Assembly (NCBI RefSeq): GCF_020010925.1
Contig: NZ_JAGJBZ010000002.1
Span: forward strand, 2,852,001-2,916,000
Direction: 5' to 3'
DNA: 64,000 nucleotides
From: Streptomyces griseiscabiei
GTDB taxonomy: Bacteria > Actinomycetota > Actinomycetes > Streptomycetales > Streptomycetaceae
A program made the position numbers and the translations under genes. Of the stretch, positions 32,381 through 41,004 are shown piece after piece (position 1 is the first letter of the stretch; every line of letters begins with the position of its first letter). The notes under the pieces were generated by a model, which worked only from the letters and a program-made list of their open reading frames with translations, was not told the origin of the DNA and did no database searches.

Positions 32381-33196
32381 TCACGGCTTGCGGGCGAGGC
32401 CCCCGTGTTCGGCGATGACCTTCGGGGCGGGGTCGCCGGGGTCCGGACGCCACAGCGGGACCGAGACGACGCCGGGGTCGAGGAGCTCCAGGCCGTCGAA
32501 GTAGGAGGTGATCTCGTCCACCGTGCGCAGGTTGTAGGGCACCGCGCCGCTCTCGTTGTACCCGTCCTGGGCCCGCTCGAAGACCGGGTCGATGCCCCGG
32601 GAACCGTCGTTGACGGAGAGGTAGCTCCCGGACGGCAGCGCTCCCAGCAGGCTGTCGACGACGGAGCGCGCCTGGGCGGTGTCGGCGACATGGCCCAGGA
32701 TGTTGCTGAGGATCAGCGCGGTCGGCCTGCCGAGGTCCAGTGTCTCGGCTGCGGCCGCGAGGATGCGGTCCGGGTCGAGCACGTTGGAGTCGACGTAGGC
32801 GGTCGCCCCCTCCGGTGTCGAGTACAGCAGGGCACGGGCGTGGGCCAGGACCATCGGGTCGTTGTCGACGTAGACGATCCGGGCCTCCGGCGCGATCCGC
32901 TGGGCCACCTCATGGGTGTTGTCGGCGGTCGGCAGGCCCGTGCCCACGTCCAGGAACTGCCGTATGCCCGCCTCGGCGACCAGGTACGTGATGTTGCGGC
33001 GCAGGAAGGCGCGGCTGCTGCGGGCGATGGTCACGATGCCGGGGAACACGTCCGTGTACGCGTCGCCGGCCTGCTCGTCGACGGGGTAGTTGTCCTTCCC
33101 GCCCAGCCAGTAGTTCCAGATACGGGCCGAGTGCGGCACCGAGGTGTCGATCTTCTGTTGCGCCGCCGGTCCGGGCGTGGGCGCGTGGTCGGTCAT
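32381..33196 (-). CDS. SAM-dependent methyltransferase, DUF574 (Methyltransf_19) family
   Basis: The protein has 271 residues from ATG 33196. PHSARIWNYWLGGKDNYPVDEQAGD near the N-terminus is the signature of this large actinomycete family. The SAM-binding motif is FLDVGTGLPTADNTHEVAQ, followed by the acidic IVYVDNDPMVL. VNDGSRGIDPVFERAQDGYN and VPYNLRTVDEITSYFDGLEL are also conserved blocks. Streptomyces genomes hold many paralogues, some described near signalling or morphogenesis genes, with mostly unknown substrates. The longer open frame to 33532 runs through the divergent gene at 33396 and is not used. Confidence 0.9.
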   Translation of the reverse strand: MTDHAPTPGPAAQQKIDTSVPHSARIWNYWLGGKDNYPVDEQAGDAYTDVFPGIVTIARSSRAFLRRNITYLVAEAGIRQFLDVGTGLPTADNTHEVAQRIAPEARIVYVDNDPMVLAHARALLYSTPEGATAYVDSNVLDPDRILAAAAETLDLGRPTALILSNILGHVADTAQARSVVDSLLGALPSGSYLSVNDGSRGIDPVFERAQDGYNESGAVPYNLRTVDEITSYFDGLELLDPGVVSVPLWRPDPGDPAPKVIAEHGGLARKP

Positions 33197-33395
33197 GTCT
33201 GCCGTCCGTCTTTCAGCCGAAGCGAGGAGTTCCGGACACAACTTACGTCCCGACCCCCGTGCTCCGTACGCCAGTTCACATTTTCCGGGGGCCCGAGCAG
33301 CGGTTTCACCGGGGGCGGGAACTTTCGCGACGTCGCCGGCGTCCTTCGTGGTGAGGCTGGACGCACCTGGTGCTGCGCGACGGAAGTGGGTTGCC

Positions 33396-33614
33396 ATGAC
33401 GACGAACGACCCGACCACGATCGAGACCACGCTGGCCGACGGCCGCCGGATGACCCTCTCCCTGCCTCCGACCGGCGCGGGCTGGGCCGCCGACGGGATC
33501 AAGGCACTGCGTGTCGTCCCGCCCACGCACACCGGCCGCGGCCAGGACCCGCCGGCCCTGCCCGAGCGCCCCGCGCTCCCTCTCGAGGTCGCGCTCCTCG
33601 GCTTCGGTGCCTAG
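33396..33614 (+). CDS. Small hypothetical protein (72 aa)
   Basis: The predicted peptide begins MTTNDPTTIETTLADGRRMT and ends in a hydrophobic LPLEVALLGFGA. GGAAGTGG lies 7 bp upstream of the ATG. The sequence looks like a short beta-rich peptide with a Pro-rich tail. It is divergent from the DUF574 methyltransferase gene. Codon use is normal for the genome. No family is recognised and it may not be translated at a high level. Confidence 0.55.
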   Translation: MTTNDPTTIETTLADGRRMTLSLPPTGAGWAADGIKALRVVPPTHTGRGQDPPALPERPALPLEVALLGFGA

Positions 33615-33640
33615 GAGTGCTTCGTGCTTCTTGGTCTCAG

Positions 33641-33695
33641 TTCGGTTCGTAGTTCGGTTCCTGGTTCGGTTCGTAGTTCGGTTCGCAGTTCGTAG
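33641..33695. repeat. 12-bp tandem repeat array
   Basis: TTCGGTTCGTAG occurs at 33641-33652 and 33665-33676, with variants TTCGGTTCCTGG (33653-33664) and TTCGGTTCGCAG (33677-33688) and a partial unit to 33695. It is less GC-rich than its surroundings and lies between a small ORF and the lysR terminator. Confidence 0.85.
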
Positions 33696-33698
33696 AGG

Positions 33699-33746
33699 GA
33701 GAAGGCCCACGTGGTGCCGGGTGCGCCGCTATTCGTGGGCCTTCTC
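33699..33746 (-). terminator. Terminator hairpin overlapping the end of lysR
   Basis: GAGAAGGCCCACG (33699-33711) is perfectly complementary to CGTGGGCCTTCTC (33734-33746), a 13-bp stem with a 22-nt loop. The stop codon of the LysR gene (33729-33731) lies inside the loop and the 3' coding end forms one arm. Confidence 0.75.
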
Positions 33747-34679
33747 GATGCCCGGGCCGAAGTCGGGCCCGGTGTCCGGGGAATCGTCGTAGTCCGCGAT
33801 GAGTTCGAGGAACACGTCGTGCACCGCCAAGGCGGGTTCGGACAGGGGCTGATTGTCCGAGGTGACCAGGGAGAGTTTCACCTGGATCTCCGGATTCACG
33901 ATGCGGCGGACCGACAGGGAGTGCACATCGAGGACGGCGCGGGCGGCGGACCAGGGGAGGACGGTCGCGCCGAGATTCGCGCCGACGGCGTTGACGAGCG
34001 TCAGGGCGGACTCGACCTCGCCGACCACCTTCGGCCGGAGCGAGGCGTGCTGGAAGGCCGCCTCCACCACCTGCCGGATCGTGTGGATCCCGCTGGGCAG
34101 CAGCAGCGGCACATGCTCCAGCTCCTCCAGGCTCACCTCGCCCTCACCCGCCGGGGCCGTGCCGGGCGCCCCGATCAGGAACAGGTCCTCCGTCCGCAGC
34201 GGCTCGAACTGCACACCCCGTAGCGGTCCGGCTCCGTAGATGAACGCCATGTCCATCCGGCCCGTCATGATCGCCTCGCTGATCACCCCGCCGAAGTTCT
34301 CGTTGACGTGCAACAGGATCTCCGGATAGCGCTCGCGCACGCTCCGCAGGAGCGGCAGCGCCAGTGCCGCGCCCAGGCTGTACGGGGCCAGGCCCACCGA
34401 CACGCTGCCGGCCGGGGCCCGGCCCGAGACCGAGACCGCCGCGTGGGCGAGGTCCACCTGCCGCAGGATCAGCTGCGCGTGCCGGTACAGGACCCGGCCC
34501 GCTTCCGTCGGGGCCACCCCGCGCTTGCTGCGGATCAGGAGCTGCTGACCGAACTGCGCCTCCAGCGCGGACAGTTGCTGGCTCAGCGCCGGCTGCGCGA
34601 TGTGCAGGATGTCGGCCGCGCGCGTGATGCTCCCCGCATCGATGATCTTGATGAACGAGTAGAGGCGTCTGGTGTCCAT
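33729..34679 (-). CDS. LysR-family transcriptional regulator, Nac-like
   Basis: The protein has 316 residues. The N-terminal winged helix-turn-helix (1-60; MDTRRLYSFIKIIDAGSITR, AADILHIAQPALSQQLSALE) is very close to the Nac nitrogen-assimilation regulators of enterobacteria. The C-terminal effector-binding domain (about 90-300; VGLAPYSLGAALALPLL, MDMAFIYG) senses a small molecule. It is divergent from the pxpABC catabolic operon, the standard arrangement for a LysR regulator that controls its neighbour, so the likely inducer is the pathway's substrate or product. A role in general nitrogen control is possible but not proven. Confidence 0.92.
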   Translation of the reverse strand: MDTRRLYSFIKIIDAGSITRAADILHIAQPALSQQLSALEAQFGQQLLIRSKRGVAPTEAGRVLYRHAQLILRQVDLAHAAVSVSGRAPAGSVSVGLAPYSLGAALALPLLRSVRERYPEILLHVNENFGGVISEAIMTGRMDMAFIYGAGPLRGVQFEPLRTEDLFLIGAPGTAPAGEGEVSLEELEHVPLLLPSGIHTIRQVVEAAFQHASLRPKVVGEVESALTLVNAVGANLGATVLPWSAARAVLDVHSLSVRRIVNPEIQVKLSLVTSDNQPLSEPALAVHDVFLELIADYDDSPDTGPDFGPGIEKAHE

Positions 34680-35005
34680 GCGGGGCCTTCCACGGGGAGC
34701 GGAGCCTCATCGTAGGGAGCGGGTGAGCCGGGGCACAGTCCCGCACCCCTCCCGATGTGGCCTGGGTCATAACGGTTCGCGATAACGCCACAGCGAATGT
34801 GTATTGGCGATCGTGTGAGCGCCCGATTAAGTTGAGCGGAACATCCACCCCGGAATCTCCGAGAAATGCCCGACGGAACGAGGGGTGGGGAATTCCTGGT
34901 GGATTTCCTGGTCGGTTTCTCGATGGATTCATCGGTGGAATTCTTGGTGATCTTCCCGTCGCCTGTCCCTTTCCGTGCCGGTTCCCCTTTCATCCGGAGG
35001 ACGTC
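34680..35005. other. lysR-pxpA divergent regulatory region with A/T-richer leader and 12-bp degenerate repeats
   Basis: This 326-bp stretch has no gene. ATAACG direct repeats at 34769-34774 and 34782-34787 and a partial dyad (GCGATAACGCC...TTGGCGATCG, about 34780-34813) are candidate LysR sites. From 34889 to 34960 six 12-bp units of the type GGATTTCCTGGT follow each other. An inverted pair CGAGAAA (34860-34866) / TTTCTCG (34916-34922) could fold the leader. The ribosome-binding site CCGGAGG precedes pxpA. Confidence 0.6.
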
Positions 35006-35788
35006 ATGACCCCCATGGTTGATCTCGTCGCCGATCTGGGCGAGGGATTCGGTGCCTACACGATGGGTGACGACGCGGCCCTGCTGGAATTGCTGACCTC
35101 GGCGAACGTCGCCTGCGGATTCCACGCCGGCGACCCGCGCATCATGGACGCCACCGTGCGGGACTGCGTACGGAACGGAGTGGCCGTGGGCGCCCATCCG
35201 AGCTTTCCCGACCTGGCCGGATTCGGGCGCCGCGCGATGGACCTCACTCCGGAGGAAGTCCGGACGGATGTGCTGTACCAGGTGGGCGCGCTGCAGGCGT
35301 TCGCCGTCGCCCACGGCACCCGCGTCCGCCATGTCGCCCCGCACGGGCGGCTGGGCAATCTGGTCGCCGTGCGCGCCGACTACGCCCGTGCGGTCGTCGA
35401 GGCCGTCGCGTCCCTCGACGATTCGCTGATCGTCCTCGCGCAGGACGGCGAACTCGCCGACGCGGCCCGCGCCCGGGGACTGCGGGTCGCCATCGTCGGC
35501 ATCGCCGACCGTGCCTACCAGGACGACGGGACCCTCGTCCCCCGCTCCGAGCCCGGCGCGGTGATCCACGACCCGGACGAGATCGCCCGGCGAACCCTGC
35601 GCATGGTCACCGAGGGCGTCGTCCGCAGCGTCGGCGGCAAGGATCTGCCGGTCGGCTGCGACACCGTGCTGCTGCACGGCGACACCCCCGGAGCGATCGC
35701 GCTGGCCGGCCGGGTCCGCGCCCAGCTCCTCGCCGCAGGCGTCGGGATCACCCACCTCGACGCCGTCCTGCACGCCCGGGGGGCCTGA
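35006..35788 (+). CDS. pxpA: 5-oxoprolinase subunit A (LamB/YcsF family)
   Basis: The protein has 260 residues from ATG 35006 after CCGGAGG. The open frame extends upstream, but VDLVADLGEGFGAYTMGDD is where the family begins. TSANVACGFHAGDPRIMDATV, VGAHPSFPDLAGFGRRAMDL, VRHVAPHGRL and HGDTPGAIALA are the conserved blocks, with His and Asp likely in a catalytic or metal site. PxpA works with PxpB and PxpC to hydrolyse 5-oxoproline (pyroglutamate) to glutamate with ATP. It is the first gene of a seven-gene cluster and 1 bp from the pxpB start, so the genes are surely co-transcribed. Confidence 0.93.
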   Translation: MTPMVDLVADLGEGFGAYTMGDDAALLELLTSANVACGFHAGDPRIMDATVRDCVRNGVAVGAHPSFPDLAGFGRRAMDLTPEEVRTDVLYQVGALQAFAVAHGTRVRHVAPHGRLGNLVAVRADYARAVVEAVASLDDSLIVLAQDGELADAARARGLRVAIVGIADRAYQDDGTLVPRSEPGAVIHDPDEIARRTLRMVTEGVVRSVGGKDLPVGCDTVLLHGDTPGAIALAGRVRAQLLAAGVGITHLDAVLHARGA

Positions 35789-35789
35789 C

Positions 35790-36641
35790 ATGGCCGCCGA
35801 CGCCGTGCAGGCGGCTGACACGGGCGCCGACGCCGAGCCGGGCCGCGCCCCCGGTGGCCCGGTGTGCACCGTCATGGACTGCGGCGACTCCGCGCTCGTC
35901 GTCAAGGCCGCCGGCCCGGACGCCGAGGAGAACTGGCGGCTCGTCCACGCGCTGGCCGACGCCCTCGACGCCGTCCGTCTGCCCGGTGTGCACGACATGG
36001 TCGCCACCTACGACGCCCTGCTGGTCGAGTTCGACTCCGCCACCACCGACCACGAGACCGTCCGCCGGGTCCTGCGCCACGAGGCCGACCGTATCGGGGC
36101 CGGGGCCGGGCAGCGGTCGTCGGCACCTCCCCGGCGCTTCGTCGTCCCCGTCGTCTACGGCGGGGAGTTCGGCCCCGACCTGCCCGAGGTCGCCGCCCAG
36201 CTCGGTCTGACCGAGGACGAGGTCGTCGCCGTCCACTCCGGATCGGATCTCACCGTCCGCTGTCTGGGCGCCCCCGCCGGGGCACCGATGATGGACGGGC
36301 CGCCCTTCCCGGGGCCGGTGCCCCGGCTGGCGTCACCCCGGACCCGCGTCGACCCCGGCGCGGTCGCCGTCGCCGGACGGCAGGCGGTCATCTGCCCGAT
36401 GCCGTCGCCCGGCGGCTGGCCCCTCCTCGGCCGCACCCCCCTGCGCGTCCTCGACCCGCACAGCGACCCGCTCACCGCCTACCGCCCCGGCGACACCTTC
36501 CGGTTCGTCCCCATCACCCCCGACGAGTGGGACACGTACGCGGGCACACCTCTGGCCGCGTACGACGCCGGCACCGGCACCGGGGGCGGACCCGCCCACG
36601 ACGACGCCTCCCGTACGACCCCGGCGGGCCGCCGTGGCTGA
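35790..36641 (+). CDS. pxpB: 5-oxoprolinase subunit B (allophanate hydrolase subunit 1/KipI family)
   Basis: The protein has 283 residues. After an Ala/Asp/Gly-rich extension of about 25 residues comes the family start CTVMDCGDSALVVKA. RRFVVPVVYGGEFGPDLPEV, HSGSDLTVRCLGAPAGAPMM and VAVAGRQAVICPMPSPGGWPL with LLGRTPLRVLD are the KipI/PxpB core. The last 25 residues are Gly/Thr/Asp-rich and variable. It forms a complex with PxpC. Its last 8 bp overlap the pxpC start, which indicates translational coupling. ATG 35874 (MDCGDSALVV) is a possible shorter start. Confidence 0.92.
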   Translation: MAADAVQAADTGADAEPGRAPGGPVCTVMDCGDSALVVKAAGPDAEENWRLVHALADALDAVRLPGVHDMVATYDALLVEFDSATTDHETVRRVLRHEADRIGAGAGQRSSAPPRRFVVPVVYGGEFGPDLPEVAAQLGLTEDEVVAVHSGSDLTVRCLGAPAGAPMMDGPPFPGPVPRLASPRTRVDPGAVAVAGRQAVICPMPSPGGWPLLGRTPLRVLDPHSDPLTAYRPGDTFRFVPITPDEWDTYAGTPLAAYDAGTGTGGGPAHDDASRTTPAGRRG

Positions 36642-37611
36642 CACCCTCACCGTCCGCACCGCCGGTATCACCACCGTCCAGGACCTCGGCCGTGTGGGCC
36701 GCTCCCGGTACGGGCTGCCCGCCAACGGAGCCGCCGACCAGCACTCGGCCCGCGTCGCCAACGTCCTGTGCGGCAACGACGAACGCGCCCCGCTCCTGGA
36801 GATCACCGCCCTCGACTTCGCCTGCGTCCCCTCCGGCGACATCCTCGTCGCCGTCACCGGAGCCCCCGCCGACCTCACCGTCGACGGACAGCCCCGCCCC
36901 CGGTGGGAGCCGGTCTCCGTACGGGCAGGCGAGACCGTCCGGATCACCGGAATCCGGCAGGGACTCCGCGTCTACCTGGCCGTCCTCGGCTCGTTCGAGG
37001 CCGACCGCCTCCAGGGCAGCTGCGCCCCCGACACCGTCCTCGGCTTCGGGCCCCCGCTGCGCGCCGGCGACGAACTGCGGCTGCGCACCTCCTGCCCGCC
37101 CCTCGACCACCCCTACTCCCGCATCCCGCTGTTCCGGCTCCACGCACCCGTCCCCGCGTTCCCCACCACCTGGAACATCGACGTCACCGACGGCCCCGAC
37201 CGGGCCGAGTTCGGTGACACGGGGACCCTGCTGTTCGACGCGCCCTTCACCGTCGGCGCGCAGAGCAACCACATCGGCCTACGCCTACGAGGCACCGCTC
37301 TGCCCCGCCGCGTCACCCACGGCGAGGTCCTCTCCCGAGGCGTCCCCATCGGCGCCGTCGAGGTGCCCGCGGGAGACGAACTCCTCGTCCTGCACCGGGG
37401 CCGAGGCGTCACGGCCGGCTACCCCGTCCTCGCCGTCGTCACCGCCACCGGTCTGTCCGCCCTGGGGCAGGTGCGCCCCGGACAGACCCTCCGCTTCCGC
37501 CGCCGCACCCTCGACCAGGCGGTCACCGCACACCGCGCCCGGCGAGCCGCCGTGGACGCGCTGAAGACCCGCGTCCGCACGGCGTTCGACGCCCTCCGCA
37601 TCCCCCGCTGA
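36634..37611 (+). CDS. pxpC: 5-oxoprolinase subunit C (allophanate hydrolase subunit 2/KipA family)
   Basis: The protein has 325 residues and starts with GTG 36634, overlapping pxpB. TVRTAGITTVQDLGRVGRSRYGLPANGAADQHSARVAN is the diagnostic N-terminal block of the biotin-dependent carboxylase-like domain family. Later blocks are FGPPLRAGDELRLR, VGAQSNHIGLRLRG and GEVLSRGVPIGAVEVPAGDE. The length is usual for PxpC. It supplies part of the ATP-dependent 5-oxoprolinase active site with PxpB. An MFS transporter gene follows after 63 bp. Confidence 0.93.
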   Translation: MADTLTVRTAGITTVQDLGRVGRSRYGLPANGAADQHSARVANVLCGNDERAPLLEITALDFACVPSGDILVAVTGAPADLTVDGQPRPRWEPVSVRAGETVRITGIRQGLRVYLAVLGSFEADRLQGSCAPDTVLGFGPPLRAGDELRLRTSCPPLDHPYSRIPLFRLHAPVPAFPTTWNIDVTDGPDRAEFGDTGTLLFDAPFTVGAQSNHIGLRLRGTALPRRVTHGEVLSRGVPIGAVEVPAGDELLVLHRGRGVTAGYPVLAVVTATGLSALGQVRPGQTLRFRRRTLDQAVTAHRARRAAVDALKTRVRTAFDALRIPR

Positions 37612-37674
37612 GGCCCGACCGCGCCCCACACCGACTCCCCGTTCCCCGCTGCCCGCTCCAGGACAGGAGACGCC

Positions 37675-38985
37675 ATGACCACCATGGCCGCTCAGCCGGT
37701 ACCCCACACCGTCGACCCCAGAACAGCACGCAAGGTCACCCTCGCCGGATGCGTCGGCATCTTCGCCGAGCTCTACGACAACGGCATCTTCGGCTTCATG
37801 GCCGGCACCCTCGCCGTCGTCTTCTTCCCGGGCTCCGAGAACGCCATCCAGCTCGTCTTCCTCGGCTACGCCGTCTCCTTCTTCTTTCGCCCCCTCGGCG
37901 GCATCATCTGCGGCCACCTCGGCGACCGCATCGGACGCCAGCGCATGCTGGTCTTCGTCATCATGCTGATCAGCGTCGCCACCGCCTGCATCGGCCTGCT
38001 GCCCACCTACGCCGGCATCGGCATAGCGGCCCCCGCCCTGCTGATCCTGCTGCGCGTCGCCCAGGGCTTCTCCGTCGGCGGCGAGGCGTCCGGCGCGATG
38101 AGCTTCCTCGCCGAACACGCCCCCGAGGGCAAGCGCGGCCTCTACACCAGCTACGCGCAGATCGCCTCGTTCCTCTCCCTGCTCACCGGCACCCTGATCG
38201 CCGCCGCCATGACCAGCGGACTCGGCGCCGAACGCATGGAGTCCTGGGGCTGGCGCATCCCGTTCCTGCTCGCCGTACCGCTCGGCGTCACCGGCATCTA
38301 CATCCGCAAGCGCATCAGCGACACCCCCAACTTCACCCGCCTCCAGGAAACGGGCGGCCTGTCCAAGAACCCCCTCAAGGAGGCCTTCACCTCCGCCGAG
38401 CACCGCCGCGCCATGCTGCTCGCCCTGTTCATCCCCCTGATGAACGGCTCCGGCTACTACGTCCTGTTCGGCTACATGCCCACCTTCATGAGCAACGAGC
38501 TGGACTTCGGCAAGGTCCAGGGACTCCTCGTCACCGCCTCCAGCCTGGTCGCGATCTGTATCGCCATCCCCTACATGGGCCGGCTCTCCGACCGCGTCGG
38601 CCGCAAGAAGGTCATCGCAGGCGCCGCGATCGCCATGGCCGTCGTCGGCATCCCCTGCTATCTGCTGATCGGCACCGGGAACGTCGCCCTCGCCGTCCTC
38701 GGCGCCTGCGTCATGGCCGTGGTCTTCGCCGGGCACACCGGCGTCATCCACATCCTGCTCGTCGAGCTGTTCCCCACCCGGGTCCGCTACTCCGCCTACG
38801 GCCTCGGCTACAACGTCTCCGCCGCCCTCTTCGGCGGCACCGCCCCGCTGCTGATGACGTACCTCATCGACCGCACCGGCAATGTGCACATGCCCGCCTT
38901 CTACGCCGTCGTCACCGCCCTCGGCACCCTCCTCGCCGTCTCCCGGGTCCAGGACCGCGCCCATCTGCCCCTGCGCGACGCCTGA
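37675..38985 (+). CDS. MFS transporter (metabolite:H+ symporter type)
   Basis: The protein has 436 residues and starts at ATG 37675 after CAGGAGA. It has 12 predicted membrane helices, with the MFS signature FRPLGGIICGHLGDRIGRQRM between helices 2 and 3 and its repeat IPYMGRLSDRVGRKKVIAG in the second half. VAQGFSVGGEASGAMSFLAE places it near the metabolite:H+ symporter branch that imports carboxylates, shikimate, proline/betaine and similar compounds. Its position between pxpABC and the other enzymes suggests it imports the 5-oxoproline-like substrate. This last step is inference. Confidence 0.92.
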   Translation: MTTMAAQPVPHTVDPRTARKVTLAGCVGIFAELYDNGIFGFMAGTLAVVFFPGSENAIQLVFLGYAVSFFFRPLGGIICGHLGDRIGRQRMLVFVIMLISVATACIGLLPTYAGIGIAAPALLILLRVAQGFSVGGEASGAMSFLAEHAPEGKRGLYTSYAQIASFLSLLTGTLIAAAMTSGLGAERMESWGWRIPFLLAVPLGVTGIYIRKRISDTPNFTRLQETGGLSKNPLKEAFTSAEHRRAMLLALFIPLMNGSGYYVLFGYMPTFMSNELDFGKVQGLLVTASSLVAICIAIPYMGRLSDRVGRKKVIAGAAIAMAVVGIPCYLLIGTGNVALAVLGACVMAVVFAGHTGVIHILLVELFPTRVRYSAYGLGYNVSAALFGGTAPLLMTYLIDRTGNVHMPAFYAVVTALGTLLAVSRVQDRAHLPLRDA

Positions 38986-39048
38986 CCGACGGCCCCGCAC
39001 CCCCCTCAGGCACCCGCACCGCCCCCCACCACCAAGGAGCACCACAGC

Positions 39049-39792
39049 ATGCCCATCTCCGACTACAGGACGGCCCTGGTCACCGGAGCGTCGACCGGCA
39101 TCGGAGCAGTGGTCGTCGAACGCCTCGCCAAGCAGGGCCTGGAGGTGCACGCCCTGGCCCGCAACGCCGAACGCCTCGACGCCCTCGCCCGCACCACCGG
39201 CTGTGTCCCGCACGCCGTCGACATCACCGACACCGACGCCCTGACCGCCGTCCTGGACGGCCTGGAGATCGACGTCCTCGTCAACAACGCGGGTGTCTCC
39301 CGCACCGGCAACATCCTGACCGCCGACGAGTTCGCGATCGACGAGCAGATCGCCGTCAACATCCAGGCCGTCCTGCACCTGGTCCGGCTGCTGATGCCCG
39401 GCATGGTCGAGCGCGACCTCGGCCACATCGTCAACATCAGCTCCATCGCCGGTGTCTACAACTTCGGCGGCAACACGATCTACCACGCCACCAAGGCGGC
39501 CGTGCACACCCTCTCCCGCCAGCTCCGCGTGGACGGCTACGGCCGCCGGATCCGGGTCACCGAGATCTGCCCGGGCCGGGTGGAGACCGAGATCTTCGGC
39601 CGGCTGCTCGGCGACATGGAAGCCGCGCAGAAGCAGTTCTACGACGGCTACGAGTCCCTCAAGCCGGAGGACATCGCCGACGCCATCGAGTTCGCCGTCG
39701 ACTCGCCCCGGCACGTCAACATCGGCCACATCGAGATCCTGCCCACCTTCCAGGTCCCCGGCGGCCTGAACTTCGAACGCCGGGAGGGCTGA
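39049..39792 (+). CDS. Short-chain dehydrogenase/reductase
   Basis: The protein has 247 residues, with ribosome-binding site AAGGAG. It contains the classical SDR motifs: ALVTGASTGIGAVVVERLAK (cofactor), VLVNNAGVSRTGN, catalytic Ser in IVNISSIAGV, YHATK with catalytic Tyr and Lys, and RVTEICPGRVETEIFG. It resembles YdfG-type 3-hydroxy-acid dehydrogenases, which oxidise 3-hydroxy acids and Ser/Thr analogues with NADP. In the cluster it could oxidise a hydroxyl group on the substrate or reduce an aldehyde product. It is 3 bp from the aminotransferase gene. Confidence 0.92.
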   Translation: MPISDYRTALVTGASTGIGAVVVERLAKQGLEVHALARNAERLDALARTTGCVPHAVDITDTDALTAVLDGLEIDVLVNNAGVSRTGNILTADEFAIDEQIAVNIQAVLHLVRLLMPGMVERDLGHIVNISSIAGVYNFGGNTIYHATKAAVHTLSRQLRVDGYGRRIRVTEICPGRVETEIFGRLLGDMEAAQKQFYDGYESLKPEDIADAIEFAVDSPRHVNIGHIEILPTFQVPGGLNFERREG

Positions 39793-39795
39793 GAC

Positions 39796-40995
39796 ATGAG
39801 CACGGCCAAGAGGGTCCGCCGGATCAATCCCTCGCCCAGCACGGCGGCGGCCCAGCGCGTCCGCGAGCTCAAGAGCCAGGGACACACCATCCTCGACCTG
39901 ACCGTGGGCGAGCCGGACTTCGACACCCCGGACCATGTGAAGGCCGCCGCGATCCGGGCCATCGAGGCGGGCGAGACCAAGTACACGCCGGTCAACGGCA
40001 CCCCACGGCTGCGCGCCGCGATCACCGAGAAGCTGCGGCAACGCCATGGCCTGACCGTCACCGACGCGCGGATCACGGTCGGCGGCGGCGCCAAGCAGGT
40101 CATCTTCCTCGCGCTGGCGGCCACCCTCGACGAGGGCGACGAGGTCGTGATCCCGGCCCCGTACTGGGTGTCGTACCCCGACATGGTCCTCGCCAACGAC
40201 GGCACCCCCGTCGTCGTGGACTGCCCCGAGGCGGACGGCTTCAAGCTGACCCCACGGCGTCTCGCCGACGCGCTCACCGACCGGACCCGCTGGGTGGTGC
40301 TCAACACCCCCGGCAACCCGACCGGAGCCGCCTACACGACCGCCGAACTCCGGGCCCTCGCCGAGGTGTTGCTCGACCACCCGCACGTCCGCGTCCTCAC
40401 CGACGAGATCTACGACGAGATCTGGTACGCCGACGAGGCCGCCCCGTCCCTCGCCGCCGTCGAACCACGCCTGGCCGACCGGGTGTTCCTCACCAACGGC
40501 GTCTCCAAGTCGTACGCCATGACCGGCTGGCGCCTCGGCTACGGCGTGGGCTCCGCCGACCTGGTCACCGCCATCAACACGCTCCAGTCCCAGATCTCCT
40601 CCTGCCCCTCCTCGGTCAGCCAGGCCGCCGCCGCCGAAGCCCTCACCGGCCCGCAGGACTTCGTCCGGGACACCGTCGCCGTCTACCGGGCCCGGCGCGA
40701 CACGGCGGTCAAACTGATCGGCGACATCCCGGAGCTGAGCTGCACCACGCCCAGCGGAGGGTTCTACCTCCTGGTCGACTGCCGGGAGGTGCTGGGGAGG
40801 TCGACGCCGGACGGCCGGCGGATCGGCACCGACGAGGAGTTCGCCCGTCACCTCCTCGACAGCCGGCAGGTCGCCGTGATCCACGGGGCGGCCTACGGCG
40901 CGCCCGGCTACTTCCGTATCTCGTTCGCCACCTCCTCGGACGTCCTCACCGAGGCGTGCGCCCGTATCGCGACGGCCTGTGCCGCGCTCTCCTGA
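39796..40995 (+). CDS. PLP-dependent aminotransferase, aspartate aminotransferase-like (class I)
   Basis: The protein has 399 residues. The N-terminal motif LTVGEPDFDTPDHVKAAAI, substrate-binding KYTPVNGTPRLRAAI, PLP contacts VLNTPGNPTGA and TDEIYDEIWY, the Schiff-base Lys in NGVSKSYAMTGWRLGYG and the C-terminal Arg in YFRISFATSS are all present. Enzymes of this group convert glutamate, aspartate or aromatic amino acids to oxo-acids. In the cluster it would deaminate the glutamate analogue released by PxpABC to a 2-oxoglutarate analogue. It is 3 bp after the SDR stop. Confidence 0.93.
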   Translation: MSTAKRVRRINPSPSTAAAQRVRELKSQGHTILDLTVGEPDFDTPDHVKAAAIRAIEAGETKYTPVNGTPRLRAAITEKLRQRHGLTVTDARITVGGGAKQVIFLALAATLDEGDEVVIPAPYWVSYPDMVLANDGTPVVVDCPEADGFKLTPRRLADALTDRTRWVVLNTPGNPTGAAYTTAELRALAEVLLDHPHVRVLTDEIYDEIWYADEAAPSLAAVEPRLADRVFLTNGVSKSYAMTGWRLGYGVGSADLVTAINTLQSQISSCPSSVSQAAAAEALTGPQDFVRDTVAVYRARRDTAVKLIGDIPELSCTTPSGGFYLLVDCREVLGRSTPDGRRIGTDEEFARHLLDSRQVAVIHGAAYGAPGYFRISFATSSDVLTEACARIATACAALS

Positions 40996-41004
40996 AAGGC
41001 CACC

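Noticed and set aside
33641..33695. CRISPR array
   Set aside because: The units are contiguous 12-mers without spacers and no cas gene is present.
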